Source of the DNA: Myxococcus xanthus
GTDB taxonomy: Bacteria; Myxococcota; Myxococcia; Myxococcales; Myxococcaceae
Assembly: GCF_006402735.1 (NCBI RefSeq)
Contig: NZ_CP017174.1
Location: 685,001-749,000 of the forward strand
Length of the DNA: 64,000 nt
Reading direction: 5' to 3'
The position numbers and the translations under genes are program-made. Under the pieces are notes generated by a model. That model worked only from the letters and a program-made list of their open reading frames with translations. It made no database searches and was not told the DNA's origin. Numbering within the stretch: the stretch's first letter is position 1; each line of letters starts with the position of its first letter. This document shows positions 53,354 through 61,538 of the stretch, piece by piece.

Positions 53354-54805
53354 CTACTCCATCAGCCGGGTCGCGCGGGAGGCCAATTCCTGCGCCTTCC
53401 CGCGATACGGCGGGAAGAACACCGAAGCCAGCGACTTCATCCACTGAACCATCACTGCCCGCTCATGGCTGAACGTCTTGAAGCCGAAATGGCCGTGGTA
53501 GTTCCCCAGGCCACTGGTGCCCACCCCTCCGAACGGGAGGTTGGGGTTCGCGAGGTGGACGAGCACGTTGTTCACCACCGCGCCACCCGACGTGGTGTTC
53601 TGGAAGATGTCCTCCACCGCCCGCTTGTCCTGGCTGAACACGTAGAGGGCCAAAGGCTTCCCGCCCGCGCGGATGTGCGCGTAGACCTCTTCACGGGACT
53701 GGTAGGTGAGCACCGGCAGCACGGGGCCGAAAATCTCGCCCTCCATCGCCGGGCTCTCCGCTGTCACGCCGGACAGCACGGTGGGCGCGATGTAGCGCGA
53801 GGGCCCGTCCGCCTCCCCGCCCACCTCCAGCTTCGCTCCCGCGGCCACCGAGCGGTCGACCAGGTCCTTCACCCGCCGCCACGCCACCGGGTCCACCAGC
53901 CGCGTCAGGTCAGGGCTCGCCTGCCGCTCCTGCTCCGTGCCGCCGTAGAAGCGCGTGATGGACGCCTTGAGCGCGTCCAGGAACGCCCGCTCCTTCGACG
54001 CGTGCACGAACACGTAGTCCGGCGCCACGCACGTCTGGCCGCCGTTGACGAACTTGCCCCAGCACAGGCGCTCCGCCGCGGCGGCGACGTCCGCCGTCTC
54101 ATCGACGATGACGGGCGACTTGCCACCCAGCTCCAGCGTCACGCTGGCCAGGTGCTTCGCTGCGGCCTCCATCACCTTGCGGCCGATGCGCGTGTTGCCG
54201 GTGAAGAAGATGTGGTCGAAGGGCAGCTCCAGCAGCGCCTCCGCCGTCTCCGCGCCGCCTTCGAACAGCGCCACCTCGTTCTCGGGAAACACGTCCTTCA
54301 CCAACTGCGCCAGGAAGCGCGAGGTGTGCGGCGTCTTCTCGCTGGGCTTGCAGATGACGGTGTTGCCCGCGGCGATGGCGGCCACCAGCGGCGACACCAG
54401 CAGGTTGAAGGGGTAGTTCCACGGCGACAGCAGCAGCACCGTGCCGCGCGCCTCGTAGCGCACGTGGCTGGACGAGCCCGCCAGCAGCATCGGCGTGCCC
54501 ACCCGCATGGGCTTCATCCACGACTTGAGGTGCCGCACCGTGTGGTTCAGCTCCTCCAGCGTCGGGTGGAGCTCCGTCAGTTCCACCTCCACCGCGGGCT
54601 TGCGGAAGTCCGCGTGGATGGCGTCCGCCAGCTCCGCGCGGCGGGCGATGATGGCCTCGCGCAGGCGCTTCAGCCGGGCGATGCGTTCGGCGGCGGTGGT
54701 GCGAGACATCGTCCAGCGGTGCGCGCGCTGGGCTTCGAACACCGCGCGGATGCGCTCGGTGTCGGCGGCGTGCTGCGTGTTGGCTTGAGAAGTCGCTTCG
54801 AGCAT
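53354..54805 (-). CDS. class 3-type aldehyde dehydrogenase (copy 2)
   Basis: A 483 aa paralog of the preceding enzyme, with Glu225 in LELGGKSPVIVD and Cys259 in NGGQTCVAPDYVF. N-terminal 30 residues are different and more polar. It shares the substrate-channel motif SPWNYPFNLLVSPLVAAIAAGNT and the same family tail. GGAGAG precedes ATG 54805. It is translated 28 bp after the TetR gene and is therefore probably repressed by it, together with copy 1. Substrate is unknown; having two copies suggests overlapping but different aldehydes. Confidence 0.9.
   Translation of the reverse strand: MLEATSQANTQHAADTERIRAVFEAQRAHRWTMSRTTAAERIARLKRLREAIIARRAELADAIHADFRKPAVEVELTELHPTLEELNHTVRHLKSWMKPMRVGTPMLLAGSSSHVRYEARGTVLLLSPWNYPFNLLVSPLVAAIAAGNTVICKPSEKTPHTSRFLAQLVKDVFPENEVALFEGGAETAEALLELPFDHIFFTGNTRIGRKVMEAAAKHLASVTLELGGKSPVIVDETADVAAAAERLCWGKFVNGGQTCVAPDYVFVHASKERAFLDALKASITRFYGGTEQERQASPDLTRLVDPVAWRRVKDLVDRSVAAGAKLEVGGEADGPSRYIAPTVLSGVTAESPAMEGEIFGPVLPVLTYQSREEVYAHIRAGGKPLALYVFSQDKRAVEDIFQNTTSGGAVVNNVLVHLANPNLPFGGVGTSGLGNYHGHFGFKTFSHERAVMVQWMKSLASVFFPPYRGKAQELASRATRLME
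54087..54160 (-). repeat. 74-bp block identical to the neighbouring aldehyde dehydrogenase copy
   Basis: Partner of 52609-52682; the two blocks match at every base and cover the catalytic-Glu region of the second aldehyde dehydrogenase. Confidence 0.85.
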
Positions 54806-54833
54806 GGGGCTCTCCAGGGGTGGGGAAGGGGAC

Positions 54834-55517
54834 TCAGCGGGACTCCAGCCCGCGAAGAAGGGTGGTGAGGGCCGCCGTCAGCTCGGCGGTGAAGTCGACG
54901 CGCAGCGGCGCCAGGTGGGGCAGTGCCTCCAACACCGCGCGCGCCACCGGGGCCACGTCCGCCATCTGCCGCAGGCCCGTCACCAGCGCGTGAAGGTGGA
55001 TGAAGAAGCGCGGGCCGTCTCCGGCATGAAGGAAGGGCAGCCGCTGCTCCACCCGCGTGCCCGCGCGGAGCAGCGCCGCCAGCAGCCGCTCCTTGAACGG
55101 GCGGAGCTGCTCGGCCGTCACGTTCTGCTCCAGCACCGTCTGCAGCAGCGCGAGCAGCCGCGTCAGGGCCTCCTCGCCATCCAGCGACTCGGCCACCGTG
55201 CGCGCCAGTCGGGGCCCCGTCCAGGCGGAGGTGTCCTCCGCCAGCAGTCCGTCCAACCGGGCGAACCACGCGAAGAGCAGGTCCTCCAGCAGCGCCAGGA
55301 ACAGCGCCTCCTTGGTGGGGAAGTAGAGGAACACCGTGCCCTTGGCCAGCAGCGCCCGGCCGGCCACGTCCGCCATCTTCACCTCGGCGTAGGACGTCGC
55401 CTGATACAGGGCCAGGGCCTCATCCAGGATGAGCCGCCGCCGCGCTTCCTTGTCCTCGTCCTTGCGAGCTCGCTGGGGCAGGGCCCGCTTCGCCTTCGCC
55501 GCTGGGGTACTGACCAT
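54834..55517 (-). CDS. TetR-family repressor
   Basis: A 227 aa regulator. The N-terminal HTH is typical: RRRLILDEALALYQATSYAEV, then KMADVAGRALLAKGTVFLYF and PTKEALFLALLEDL. The C-terminal 150 residues are the helical ligand domain. It heads an operon with two aldehyde dehydrogenases, 28 bp upstream of the first. Two TGACC-N3-GGTCA-like palindromes lie 15-49 bp upstream of its start, so self-regulation is likely. The effector may be an aldehyde or fatty acid, inferred from the neighbours. Confidence 0.88.
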   Translation of the reverse strand: MVSTPAAKAKRALPQRARKDEDKEARRRLILDEALALYQATSYAEVKMADVAGRALLAKGTVFLYFPTKEALFLALLEDLLFAWFARLDGLLAEDTSAWTGPRLARTVAESLDGEEALTRLLALLQTVLEQNVTAEQLRPFKERLLAALLRAGTRVEQRLPFLHAGDGPRFFIHLHALVTGLRQMADVAPVARAVLEALPHLAPLRVDFTAELTAALTTLLRGLESR

Positions 55518-55531
55518 GACGCATGGATGAA

Positions 55532-55566
55532 TGACCCACGGTCACTCGTCAAGTGACTGAAGGTCA
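55532..55566. promoter_or_regulatory. paired palindromic operator for the TetR repressor
   Basis: TGACCcacGGTCA (55532-55544) is a perfect palindrome and TGACTgaaGGTCA (55554-55566) differs at one arm base. Their centres are 22 bp apart, about two helical turns, so two dimers could bind the same face. The arms extend outward as AATGACC (55530) and GGTCATT (55568). The pair lies between the TetR start and the divergent PLD gene and may control both. Confidence 0.6.
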
Positions 55567-55615
55567 TTTGTCCGCCAGGTGGCCAGGTGAGGACATGTGT
55601 GGTGGAGTGCGCGCC

Positions 55616-56248
55616 ATGCGTCCCATCGAGGCGGAGCTCCTGTCGGGCAGCGCGCTGTACCGGGAGGTGGTGTTGGAGAAGCTGCTCCACGCCCGGGAGT
55701 CGGTGTGGATGGCCACGGCCAACGTGAAGGCGATGTTCGTGGAGCACGGTGGCCGCTTCGTCCCGCTGGTGGACGTGCTGGACACGCTCGCCGCGCGTGG
55801 AGTGGCGCTGCGGCTGTTGCACGCGGAGCTGCCGAGCCGGCCCTTTCGCGCCGCCTTCGACAGACAGGCGCGGCTGGTGGCGGGGGGCCTGTCGCTCAAG
55901 GTCTGCCCGCGCGTGCACTTCAAGGCGGTGGTGGTGGATGGCGCCTGGGCATACCTGGGCAGCGCCAACCTCACCGGCGCGGGGCTGGGCGCCAAGGGCG
56001 ACTCCGCGCGCAACTTCGAGCTGGGCTTCGTCACCGAGGACTTCGACGTCATCGACCGGGTGACGGCGCTCTACGAAGCGGTGTGGAGCGGCGCCGAGTG
56101 CAAGGCATGCAAGCTCCGCGCGGTGTGCCCCGACCCCATTCTGCCCGCAGGCAAGCGAGCGCCCACGCCGCGCCGTCCTCGCGCGGCTGCCCCACGTCTG
56201 GGCAAGGCGCGCCGTCTCCAGCGGGGCGCGAAGGCCGCCACGCGCTAG
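55616..56248 (+). CDS. phospholipase D-like domain protein
   Basis: A 210 aa protein with one HKD motif: HFKAVVVDGAWAYLGSANLT (H, K, D and GSxN in the right spacing). PLD-family enzymes hydrolyse phosphodiester bonds in lipids or nucleic acids; a single motif implies a dimer. Near the C-terminus CKACKLRAVC (C-x2-C-x5-C) may bind a metal, followed by a basic tail rich in Arg/Ala/Pro. ATG 55616 follows GGAG; two earlier in-frame starts add residues without homology. It is divergent from the TetR gene across the paired operators. Confidence 0.82.
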   Translation: MRPIEAELLSGSALYREVVLEKLLHARESVWMATANVKAMFVEHGGRFVPLVDVLDTLAARGVALRLLHAELPSRPFRAAFDRQARLVAGGLSLKVCPRVHFKAVVVDGAWAYLGSANLTGAGLGAKGDSARNFELGFVTEDFDVIDRVTALYEAVWSGAECKACKLRAVCPDPILPAGKRAPTPRRPRAAAPRLGKARRLQRGAKAATR

Positions 56249-56382
56249 GTTTGTCACACAGCGCGTAGGGGGCGCCCGGCGCGGCTGGCAGGCGTCCGGG
56301 ACTCGGGCTGAAATCGCAGCCCTTCCGCTGTACCGTTCCGCCGTTACTCGCGCGCTTCTCGTCCCGCATCAGGAAGCCCCCC

Positions 56383-57714
56383 TTGCGCCCGGCCACCCTC
56401 TCCGCCACCTCACCCCCCGAGTTGGAGTCGCAACTCGAGCTGCGGCGCCGCAACTTCCTCCTGTGCGCCGCGGGGCTCGCGCTGTCGCTCGTGATGCAGC
56501 CGCTGACGCTGGGGCAGGTCGTCACGCAGATGCTCTGGGTCCACCTGGGCTGGTGTGCCGCCTTCATCTTCCTGGGCGTGGCGGTGGGAGCCCGGTGGCT
56601 GTCGCCTCGCACCAGCGGCCTGGCCGCCGCCGTCGTCAGCCTGGTGGGGCTCACGCTGGACATCCACTTCACGGGGGGCATCTACAGCCCCTTCTTCCCC
56701 TCGCTGTACGCGGTGCCGCTCATCATCTGTGTCTTCACGCCGGGGCACCGCCGTCCCACGCAGCTGGCCAGCGCGCTCACGTTGGTATCCATGTGGGTGA
56801 CGTGCTGGACCTCGGGCGCGTCGCTGCAGGTGGCGGTGTCGCAGGGCCTGTCCTTCGCGTTCGTGGCGTGGGTGTCCGTGCTCGGCTCGCAGACGTTCCG
56901 CCGGTTGAGGGACGCGGAGCGGGAAGCGGACGAGGAGCGGGTGGTGGCGCTGGAGCGCCTGGCGGAGAGCGAACGGCTGCGCGCCCAGGTGGACCTGCAC
57001 CGCGCGGAGATGGAGCGGCTGGCGCTGGTGGGGCAGCTGGCCGCGGGCGTGGCGCACCAGGTGAACAACCCGCTGTCCTATGTGAAGTCCAACCTGGGCT
57101 ACCTGGACGAGGAGCTACGCGAGCCGTCGCCGGACGTGGAGGACCTGCGCCGTGTGGTGGACGAGACGCAGCAGGGGGTGCTGCGCATCCAGCAAATCGT
57201 CACGGAGTTGCGCGACTTCTCCCGCGCCAATGCCCAGGACGAAGAGGCCTGCGTGGTGGCGGAGGCCCTGGCGAAGGCGCGTTGGCTGGCGTCCGCGGAG
57301 CTGCGTGGCCTGAGCGAAGTCGTGGAGGACGTGCCGCCAGACCTGCCCCGCGTGCGCATGGGCCTGGGGCGGCTGGTGGAGGTGCTGGTGAAGCTGCTCC
57401 TCAACGCGGCCCAGGCCGCGGATGACGCGCGACCTCGGCGCCCGGGCCGCATCATCCTTCGCGCGCGGACGTTCCAGGATGGCGTGCGGCTGGAGGTGGA
57501 GGACAATGGCGAGGGCATCCCCGAGTCCATGCTTCCTCGTCTCTTCGAGCCCTTCTCCGCCGTTCCTCGCGCCAAGGCCGCGGGGCTGGCGCTGTCGGTG
57601 TGCCGCGACCAGGTGGAGAGCGTCGGGGGAACGTTGTCGGCGGAGAATCATCCCGACGGTGGCACCCGCTTCGTCCTCGATTTGCAGCCAGCGCCGATGC
57701 CCGCGCCCGTCTGA
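56383..57714 (+). CDS. membrane sensor histidine kinase
   Basis: A 443 aa kinase starting at TTG, with AGGAAG 6 bp upstream. Residues about 25-180 form five or six transmembrane helices (LCAAGLALSLVMQPLTL, LWVHLGWCAAFIFLGVAVG and others). A short coiled coil leads to the HisKA domain with phospho-acceptor His225 in GVAHQVNNPLSYVKSNL, then the HATPase domain (LLLNAAQAADD, VEDNGEGIPESM, GTRFVLDL). The sensing part is the membrane bundle itself. No response regulator is adjacent. A GGGCTG/CAGCCC hairpin lies at 56305-56322 between the PLD gene and this start. Confidence 0.87.
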   Translation: MRPATLSATSPPELESQLELRRRNFLLCAAGLALSLVMQPLTLGQVVTQMLWVHLGWCAAFIFLGVAVGARWLSPRTSGLAAAVVSLVGLTLDIHFTGGIYSPFFPSLYAVPLIICVFTPGHRRPTQLASALTLVSMWVTCWTSGASLQVAVSQGLSFAFVAWVSVLGSQTFRRLRDAEREADEERVVALERLAESERLRAQVDLHRAEMERLALVGQLAAGVAHQVNNPLSYVKSNLGYLDEELREPSPDVEDLRRVVDETQQGVLRIQQIVTELRDFSRANAQDEEACVVAEALAKARWLASAELRGLSEVVEDVPPDLPRVRMGLGRLVEVLVKLLLNAAQAADDARPRRPGRIILRARTFQDGVRLEVEDNGEGIPESMLPRLFEPFSAVPRAKAAGLALSVCRDQVESVGGTLSAENHPDGGTRFVLDLQPAPMPAPV

Positions 57715-57758
57715 AGCGAGCGGCGCCGTGTGACGGCGACGCATGTCGCGCTGGACCT

Positions 57759-57946
57759 TCAGCCTTCGTGGCGACGGAGCCCGGGCTCGTCGAAGAAGTC
57801 CCGGGGCGAGGCCTGGTCCACGAGCATCCCGTCATCGATGAGCAGCACGTGGTCGGCCACCATGCGCGCCAGGGCAAATCGAAGGAGCGCTTCGCCAGCA
57901 CCGCGCGAGGGCCATGGCCGGCGCCCAGGTTCCTGGCTTGAATCAC
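57759..57946 (-). pseudogene. collapsed ABC transporter ATPase (N- and C-terminal remnants only)
   Basis: From GTG 57946 the minus strand reads VIQARNLGAGHGPRAVL, the start of an ABC ATPase. Soon after, in another frame, it reads ALARMVADHVLLIDDGMLVD and ends SPRDFFDEPGLRRHEG-stop, like the C-terminal part of amino-acid-type ATPases. Walker A, signature and Walker B are all missing, about 500 bp in total, so it is not functional. Family matches are from recall; the frame change is visible. Confidence 0.6.
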
Positions 57947-57985
57947 GGCGCTGCGCTCCTTTCTCGATGCCGGGGGGGACGGCTT

Positions 57986-58996
57986 TCAGCGGGCGGCGGC
58001 CAGGGCTTCCTCCTCGGGAGGAGGCACCGCGCCGTGTTCGCCCAGGAGGCTCGTGGCGAGCCGCTCCAGTGTCTCCCGCCACTCCGCGCGCTCCACGGCG
58101 GTGGGATTCTCGATGCAGTCGTCCAGCACGTCGTCCACGCCCAGCAAGGGATGGGCGAGTTCCGCCAGCCGCTCGGCGCTCAGCGAAGGGTCCAGCTCCA
58201 GGCTGAGCAGGAGTGAGCCCAGCAGCGCCTGGTCGTGCTCGCGCAGCTCGGGGCGGAGGCTCACCTGCGTGAGCAACTCGGCGAACACCGCGATGTCCTG
58301 CCACAGCCTCCGGCCGGACACGGCGTCATGGCCATCCTGCCCGCGCAGCCAGTCCAGCACCGCCGCCTGGAGCCGCCGCAGCTCGGTGCGGTCCTCGATG
58401 CGCAGGTCCTCGTAGATTTCCCGGCCCGTCAGCTCGGAGAAGCACACCGCGGCCCGGCGCAGCACGGGCGCCAGCCACGGCGCCGTGGGCTCCGCGCGCG
58501 TGAGCAGCCCCCGGCGGAACAGCACGTAGGCCTGACGCACCTTCAGCGACCGCTCCAGCTCCTGGGTGAGGAGTCCTTCGAGCCGGGGCGTCAGCCCCTC
58601 ATGCGCGCACAACGCGCGCTCCACCGCGGCGGCGCACTTGAAGAGGCGGCGCCGGGCGCTGCCACACGTGGCGATGATGTTCCAGGGCGCCTCGGAGGCC
58701 GTCATCGCCCCCAGCCGCTCCAGCCGTTCGCCCAGGTCCAGGCGCGCCATGAAGGCCAGGTCCGCGATGCGCTGCCGCCCGGTGTCGGCCCCGAGTCCCG
58801 GCGGGTCCTCATCCTCTTCGTAATGGGCGCGAACGGCGCCCAGCGCCTGGGCCCCCTCGAGGACGGCGTTGCGCAGCGCCGGCACGGATTCCTGCAAGAG
58901 TCGCGGGGACTCCTCCTGCTCGCACCGGCGCAGGTCCACCTGCCGCGCCAGATGAATCGCGTCCGTCAGCGCTGTCTGTAATTGACCGGGCGTCAA
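57986..58996 (-). CDS. unknown helical protein behind a Fur-box promoter
   Basis: A 336 aa protein starting at TTG 58996 with GGAG upstream. It is mostly helical and charged, with nine Cys or so, including IIATCGSARRRLFKCAAAVE and VERALCAHEG. No signal peptide or transmembrane helix is seen. I do not recognise a family. About 60-90 bp upstream is a promoter with TTGACA and an overlapping Fur-like box, so it is probably repressed by iron. No known iron-transport gene adjoins it. Confidence 0.72.
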   Translation of the reverse strand: MTPGQLQTALTDAIHLARQVDLRRCEQEESPRLLQESVPALRNAVLEGAQALGAVRAHYEEDEDPPGLGADTGRQRIADLAFMARLDLGERLERLGAMTASEAPWNIIATCGSARRRLFKCAAAVERALCAHEGLTPRLEGLLTQELERSLKVRQAYVLFRRGLLTRAEPTAPWLAPVLRRAAVCFSELTGREIYEDLRIEDRTELRRLQAAVLDWLRGQDGHDAVSGRRLWQDIAVFAELLTQVSLRPELREHDQALLGSLLLSLELDPSLSAERLAELAHPLLGVDDVLDDCIENPTAVERAEWRETLERLATSLLGEHGAVPPPEEEALAAAR

Positions 58997-59057
58997 GGGA
59001 GGCAGCTCCGAGGCCAGCGGTGGAAGCGCCGGTGGGGTGGGCGTCGCGTTCCTTGTT

Positions 59058-59087
59058 TTTGTAGTGTTTGTTGATAATTATTGTCAA
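59058..59087 (-). promoter_or_regulatory. promoter for the unknown gene 57986-58996
   Basis: On the minus strand TTGACA (59087-59082) is a perfect -35 element and TACAAA (59063-59058) a partial -10, 18 bp apart, in an AT-rich island of an otherwise GC-rich region. It points at the gene starting at 58996, giving a leader of roughly 50 nt. Confidence 0.5.
59072..59086. promoter_or_regulatory. Fur box (iron-responsive repressor site)
   Basis: TGATAATtATTGTCA matches the 7-1-7 Fur consensus TGATAATnATTATCA at 14 of 15 positions and overlaps the -35 element of the promoter listed here. The symmetry extends one more base each side (TTGATAAT...TGTCAA). Repression of the minus-strand gene at 58996 under iron-rich conditions is inferred. 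Confidence 0.6.
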
Positions 59088-59243
59088 ATCGCCATGAGGT
59101 ACGGGAATCAGTCTGAAAGTCCGCTGAGAGTCGGAACTCACGGAGTCCCGAGCGCCAGGTATCGCACCCACGAGGTGTCAAAGACTTGCGCGTCACCCGC
59201 TGAATCGCGCGGTCCTGCCTGACAACGTTTTGGAATAGGGATT

Positions 59244-59267
59244 GCCGGGAGCCAGCGGCTTCCCGGC
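59244..59267 (-). terminator. hairpin after the AraC-family gene
   Basis: GCCGGGA (59244-59250) and TCCCGGC (59261-59267) pair perfectly, with an inner GCC/GGC extension and a short loop. It lies 13 bp after the stop of the AraC-type gene on the minus strand. No T-run is seen. Confidence 0.45.
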
Positions 59268-59279
59268 TCCAGGGCGTGA

Positions 59280-60191
59280 CTACTCGGGGACTTCGGACGT
59301 GGCCGCGACGGGGCCCTTGCCGGGCGCTCCGGCCACTTCCTCCACCAGGGCCTCGGCGGGTAGTGGCGCGCCGTTGCCCTGCGGCCGTTTCTGCCGGTCC
59401 CGCCACGCGCTGGGGGACTCGCCCACCAGTTTGCGGAAGAGGCTGCTGAAGTGCTGGAGCGAGGCGCAGCCCACTTCCACGGCGACCGCCGTGAGCTTCA
59501 TGTTCGACTCGCGCAGCAGCGACTGCGCCATGCGCACCTGCACCGCGTTGAGCTCCGCCTGGAAGGACGTGCTGGCCTCCTTCAGCCGGCGTTGCAGCGT
59601 CCGTTCGGACATGCCCATCTCCCGGGCCACGTCCGACAGGTTCACTTCCGGCAGCCGGCCCCGCATCACCTGGTGCAGCTCACGCAGCAGGGGCGACTGG
59701 CCGGTGGCCTCCGCGACCAGTCCGTTGAGCTCCGCCAGCAGCGCCGCGGCTTCGGCCTCTGGCTGCCCCAACCACTGGAGGGCGGTGTCGGGAGCGGTGA
59801 AGGCCCGGCTGGGATAGGCCCCGGACAGCAGCGTGTAGAAGCCGCCCACCACCGCGCCCACCACGCCTTCGGGCCGCACCAGCGCCTGTTTCAGCACGGA
59901 GGTGCTGAAGTCCTTCTCGCGAGGCTGCATGTATTTGACCAGGGCGGCAAAGGCCATGGGGTCCGCGGCCTCCAGCCGGCGCGCGTCCACCAGCGAGGCA
60001 TGGGGCTTGGCGGGGGCCAGCTCCACGTCCAGCACCTGGACGAGCCGACGCACCTCCGCCTCTCCGGGACGTCCCCAGAGGACGAAGCCGCACAGGTCCG
60101 CCGAGGCGTACCAGTGGAGGAAGCCCTCCCCGACTAGGTAACGGCCGTGGGGGTCCCGGAGGTAATCTTCGACTCCGTCTGCCGATCGCAC
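59280..60191 (-). CDS. AraC-family transcriptional regulator
   Basis: A 303 aa regulator. The C-terminal 100 residues are an AraC HTH pair: VNLSDVAREMGMSERTLQRR, then LTAVAVEVGCASLQHFSSLF and RKLVGESPSAWR. The N-terminal part (to about 190) is a sensor region without a recognised fold. The frame is open to 60647, but that part overlaps the desaturase gene in another frame and is Gly/Ala-rich; GTG 60191 (VRSADGVEDYL) is the likely start. The first 58 bp overlap the desaturase gene, so the two are coupled and the regulator may sense lipid state. Confidence 0.82.
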   Translation of the reverse strand: MRSADGVEDYLRDPHGRYLVGEGFLHWYASADLCGFVLWGRPGEAEVRRLVQVLDVELAPAKPHASLVDARRLEAADPMAFAALVKYMQPREKDFSTSVLKQALVRPEGVVGAVVGGFYTLLSGAYPSRAFTAPDTALQWLGQPEAEAAALLAELNGLVAEATGQSPLLRELHQVMRGRLPEVNLSDVAREMGMSERTLQRRLKEASTSFQAELNAVQVRMAQSLLRESNMKLTAVAVEVGCASLQHFSSLFRKLVGESPSAWRDRQKRPQGNGAPLPAEALVEEVAGAPGKGPVAATSEVPE

Positions 60192-61033
60192 GGCTTGGCA
60201 GAATAGCGCTTCGCCACCCGGGCCACCCACAACGGATTGATGGGGGAGAGCCCAGTAGTCAGCTCTGGACGGAGCCTGGACGTCCGAGCGAGCTCCTCGG
60301 TGAGGGCCGGAAGCTCGTACCAGGGCACCTGCGGCTTCAAATGGTGGGCCTGGTGGTAGCCCGCGTTGAAGAACCACCGGTTGTAGAAGGCGGAGTAGGA
60401 CGTGGTCCCCAGGGCGTCCTTCTGCTCGGAGTCCGTTTCGAAGTGGGCCGCCAGGTTGAGCCAGTGGATGCAGAACTGCGTCACCAGCAGCACCCCCCAC
60501 CAGGCCAGGCCCAGCGCGGGCTTCCACACGATGAGCGCCAGCAGCGCGCCGTCCACCACCAGGAAGTCCACCGCCAGCTCCAGCCGCTGGTTCTTCTTCT
60601 TCGCCCACTGCCAGACCTGACCCAGCGTCTCGTAGGGCCACAGCCACGGTGTCAGCGCCGAGCGCAGGCAGTAGCGGAAGACGCGCTCGCCGGGACGGCG
60701 GCGGCCCCAGTCACCCGGGCCGTCATCGTACCGGTGGTGGTTGAAGTGGTGGATGAAGTAGCCCCGGTAGGGGAACCCACACGCCATGCCCAGTGCACGG
60801 GACACCACCCAGTGCGCCAGCGGAGGCCGGGCGATGGACACGTGCATGTGGTTGTGCAGGACGGCGTAGTTCCAGAAGCAGATGGCCCAGCCCAGCACGC
60901 ACATGGCCAGCCGCCCCACCCAGGGAAGCGCGTCCCAGCTCAAGATGAAGGCTGGGAACCACCCCCACCACAACGCATGAACCGCGAGCTGCGGCAGGTC
61001 GGCTGAAGGGGGCGGGGGGCGGGCGGGGGTCAT
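60134..61033 (-). CDS. fatty acid desaturase (membrane, three-His-box)
   Basis: A 299 aa membrane di-iron desaturase or hydroxylase that introduces double bonds into acyl chains. The three His boxes are present: HNHMH, HHFNHHR and HQAHH. About four transmembrane helices separate them. Such enzymes act on acyl-lipids, acyl-CoA or carotenoids. ATG 61033 is used because the upstream open frame lacks homology; no strong ribosome site is seen. The AraC-type gene overlaps its 3' end, so the desaturase is transcribed first. Confidence 0.87.
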   Translation of the reverse strand: MTPARPPPPSADLPQLAVHALWWGWFPAFILSWDALPWVGRLAMCVLGWAICFWNYAVLHNHMHVSIARPPLAHWVVSRALGMACGFPYRGYFIHHFNHHRYDDGPGDWGRRRPGERVFRYCLRSALTPWLWPYETLGQVWQWAKKKNQRLELAVDFLVVDGALLALIVWKPALGLAWWGVLLVTQFCIHWLNLAAHFETDSEQKDALGTTSYSAFYNRWFFNAGYHQAHHLKPQVPWYELPALTEELARTSRLRPELTTGLSPINPLWVARVAKRYSAKPCDRQTESKITSGTPTAVT

Positions 61034-61178
61034 GAAGCATTCAGTACGCCCCCCCAGCAGCGGCTGCTTCACTCCACGCGCCAAGCGCTTGCGCCAGGGC
61101 GCAATCCGTCCGGCCCCTCACCACCCTTCAGGTCCCAGCCAGGGTCTTCACCGCCCCGGCCGGGTCCCCGCTGTATCG

Positions 61179-61538
61179 CTACGTCTCGAGCGCGTTCGCC
61201 ACCTGCCCGAGCAGGCGCAGACGCGGTGCGTCCAGCTTGCGCACCGTGCGCAGCAGCCGGCGGACTTCCGGGCGCTCACGGTATTCCGGCGGGTCCTCCG
61301 CCAGCGTGGGCGCGCCCTCCACACCCGCCATTCCCAAGAGCACGTCCGAGGAGCAGTTGAGCACCAGGCACAGCTTGCGCAACGTGCGGACGCTGGGGAG
61401 CATGTGGCCGCGTTCCAGGCGGCCATACACCTCGGTGGCGATGCCAACGCGCTCGGCCACGTCGGCCTGGGTCAGCTCCAGCCGTTGTCGCGCCGCGCGG
61501 ACCGCGTTTCCAATGAGGGTTGCCAGTCGTTGTTCCAT
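61179..61538 (-). CDS. XRE-family HTH regulator
   Basis: A 119 aa regulator with an XRE/Cro HTH at about 13-65: AARQRLELTQADVAERVGI, then ATEVYGRLERGHMLPSVRTL. The remaining 50 residues are charged helix, perhaps for dimerisation. ATG 61538 is the start that gives the usual short lead-in to the HTH; earlier in-frame starts are possible. It is divergent from the coiled-coil/HEAT gene, across a 421-bp gap that contains a 16-bp dyad. Confidence 0.82.
   Translation of the reverse strand: MEQRLATLIGNAVRAARQRLELTQADVAERVGIATEVYGRLERGHMLPSVRTLRKLCLVLNCSSDVLLGMAGVEGAPTLAEDPPEYRERPEVRRLLRTVRKLDAPRLRLLGQVANALET

Noticed and set aside
57715..57985. Intact small gene between the sensor kinase and the Fur-linked gene
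   Set aside because: Only fragments of an ABC ATPase in two frames are found; no frame has a complete domain.
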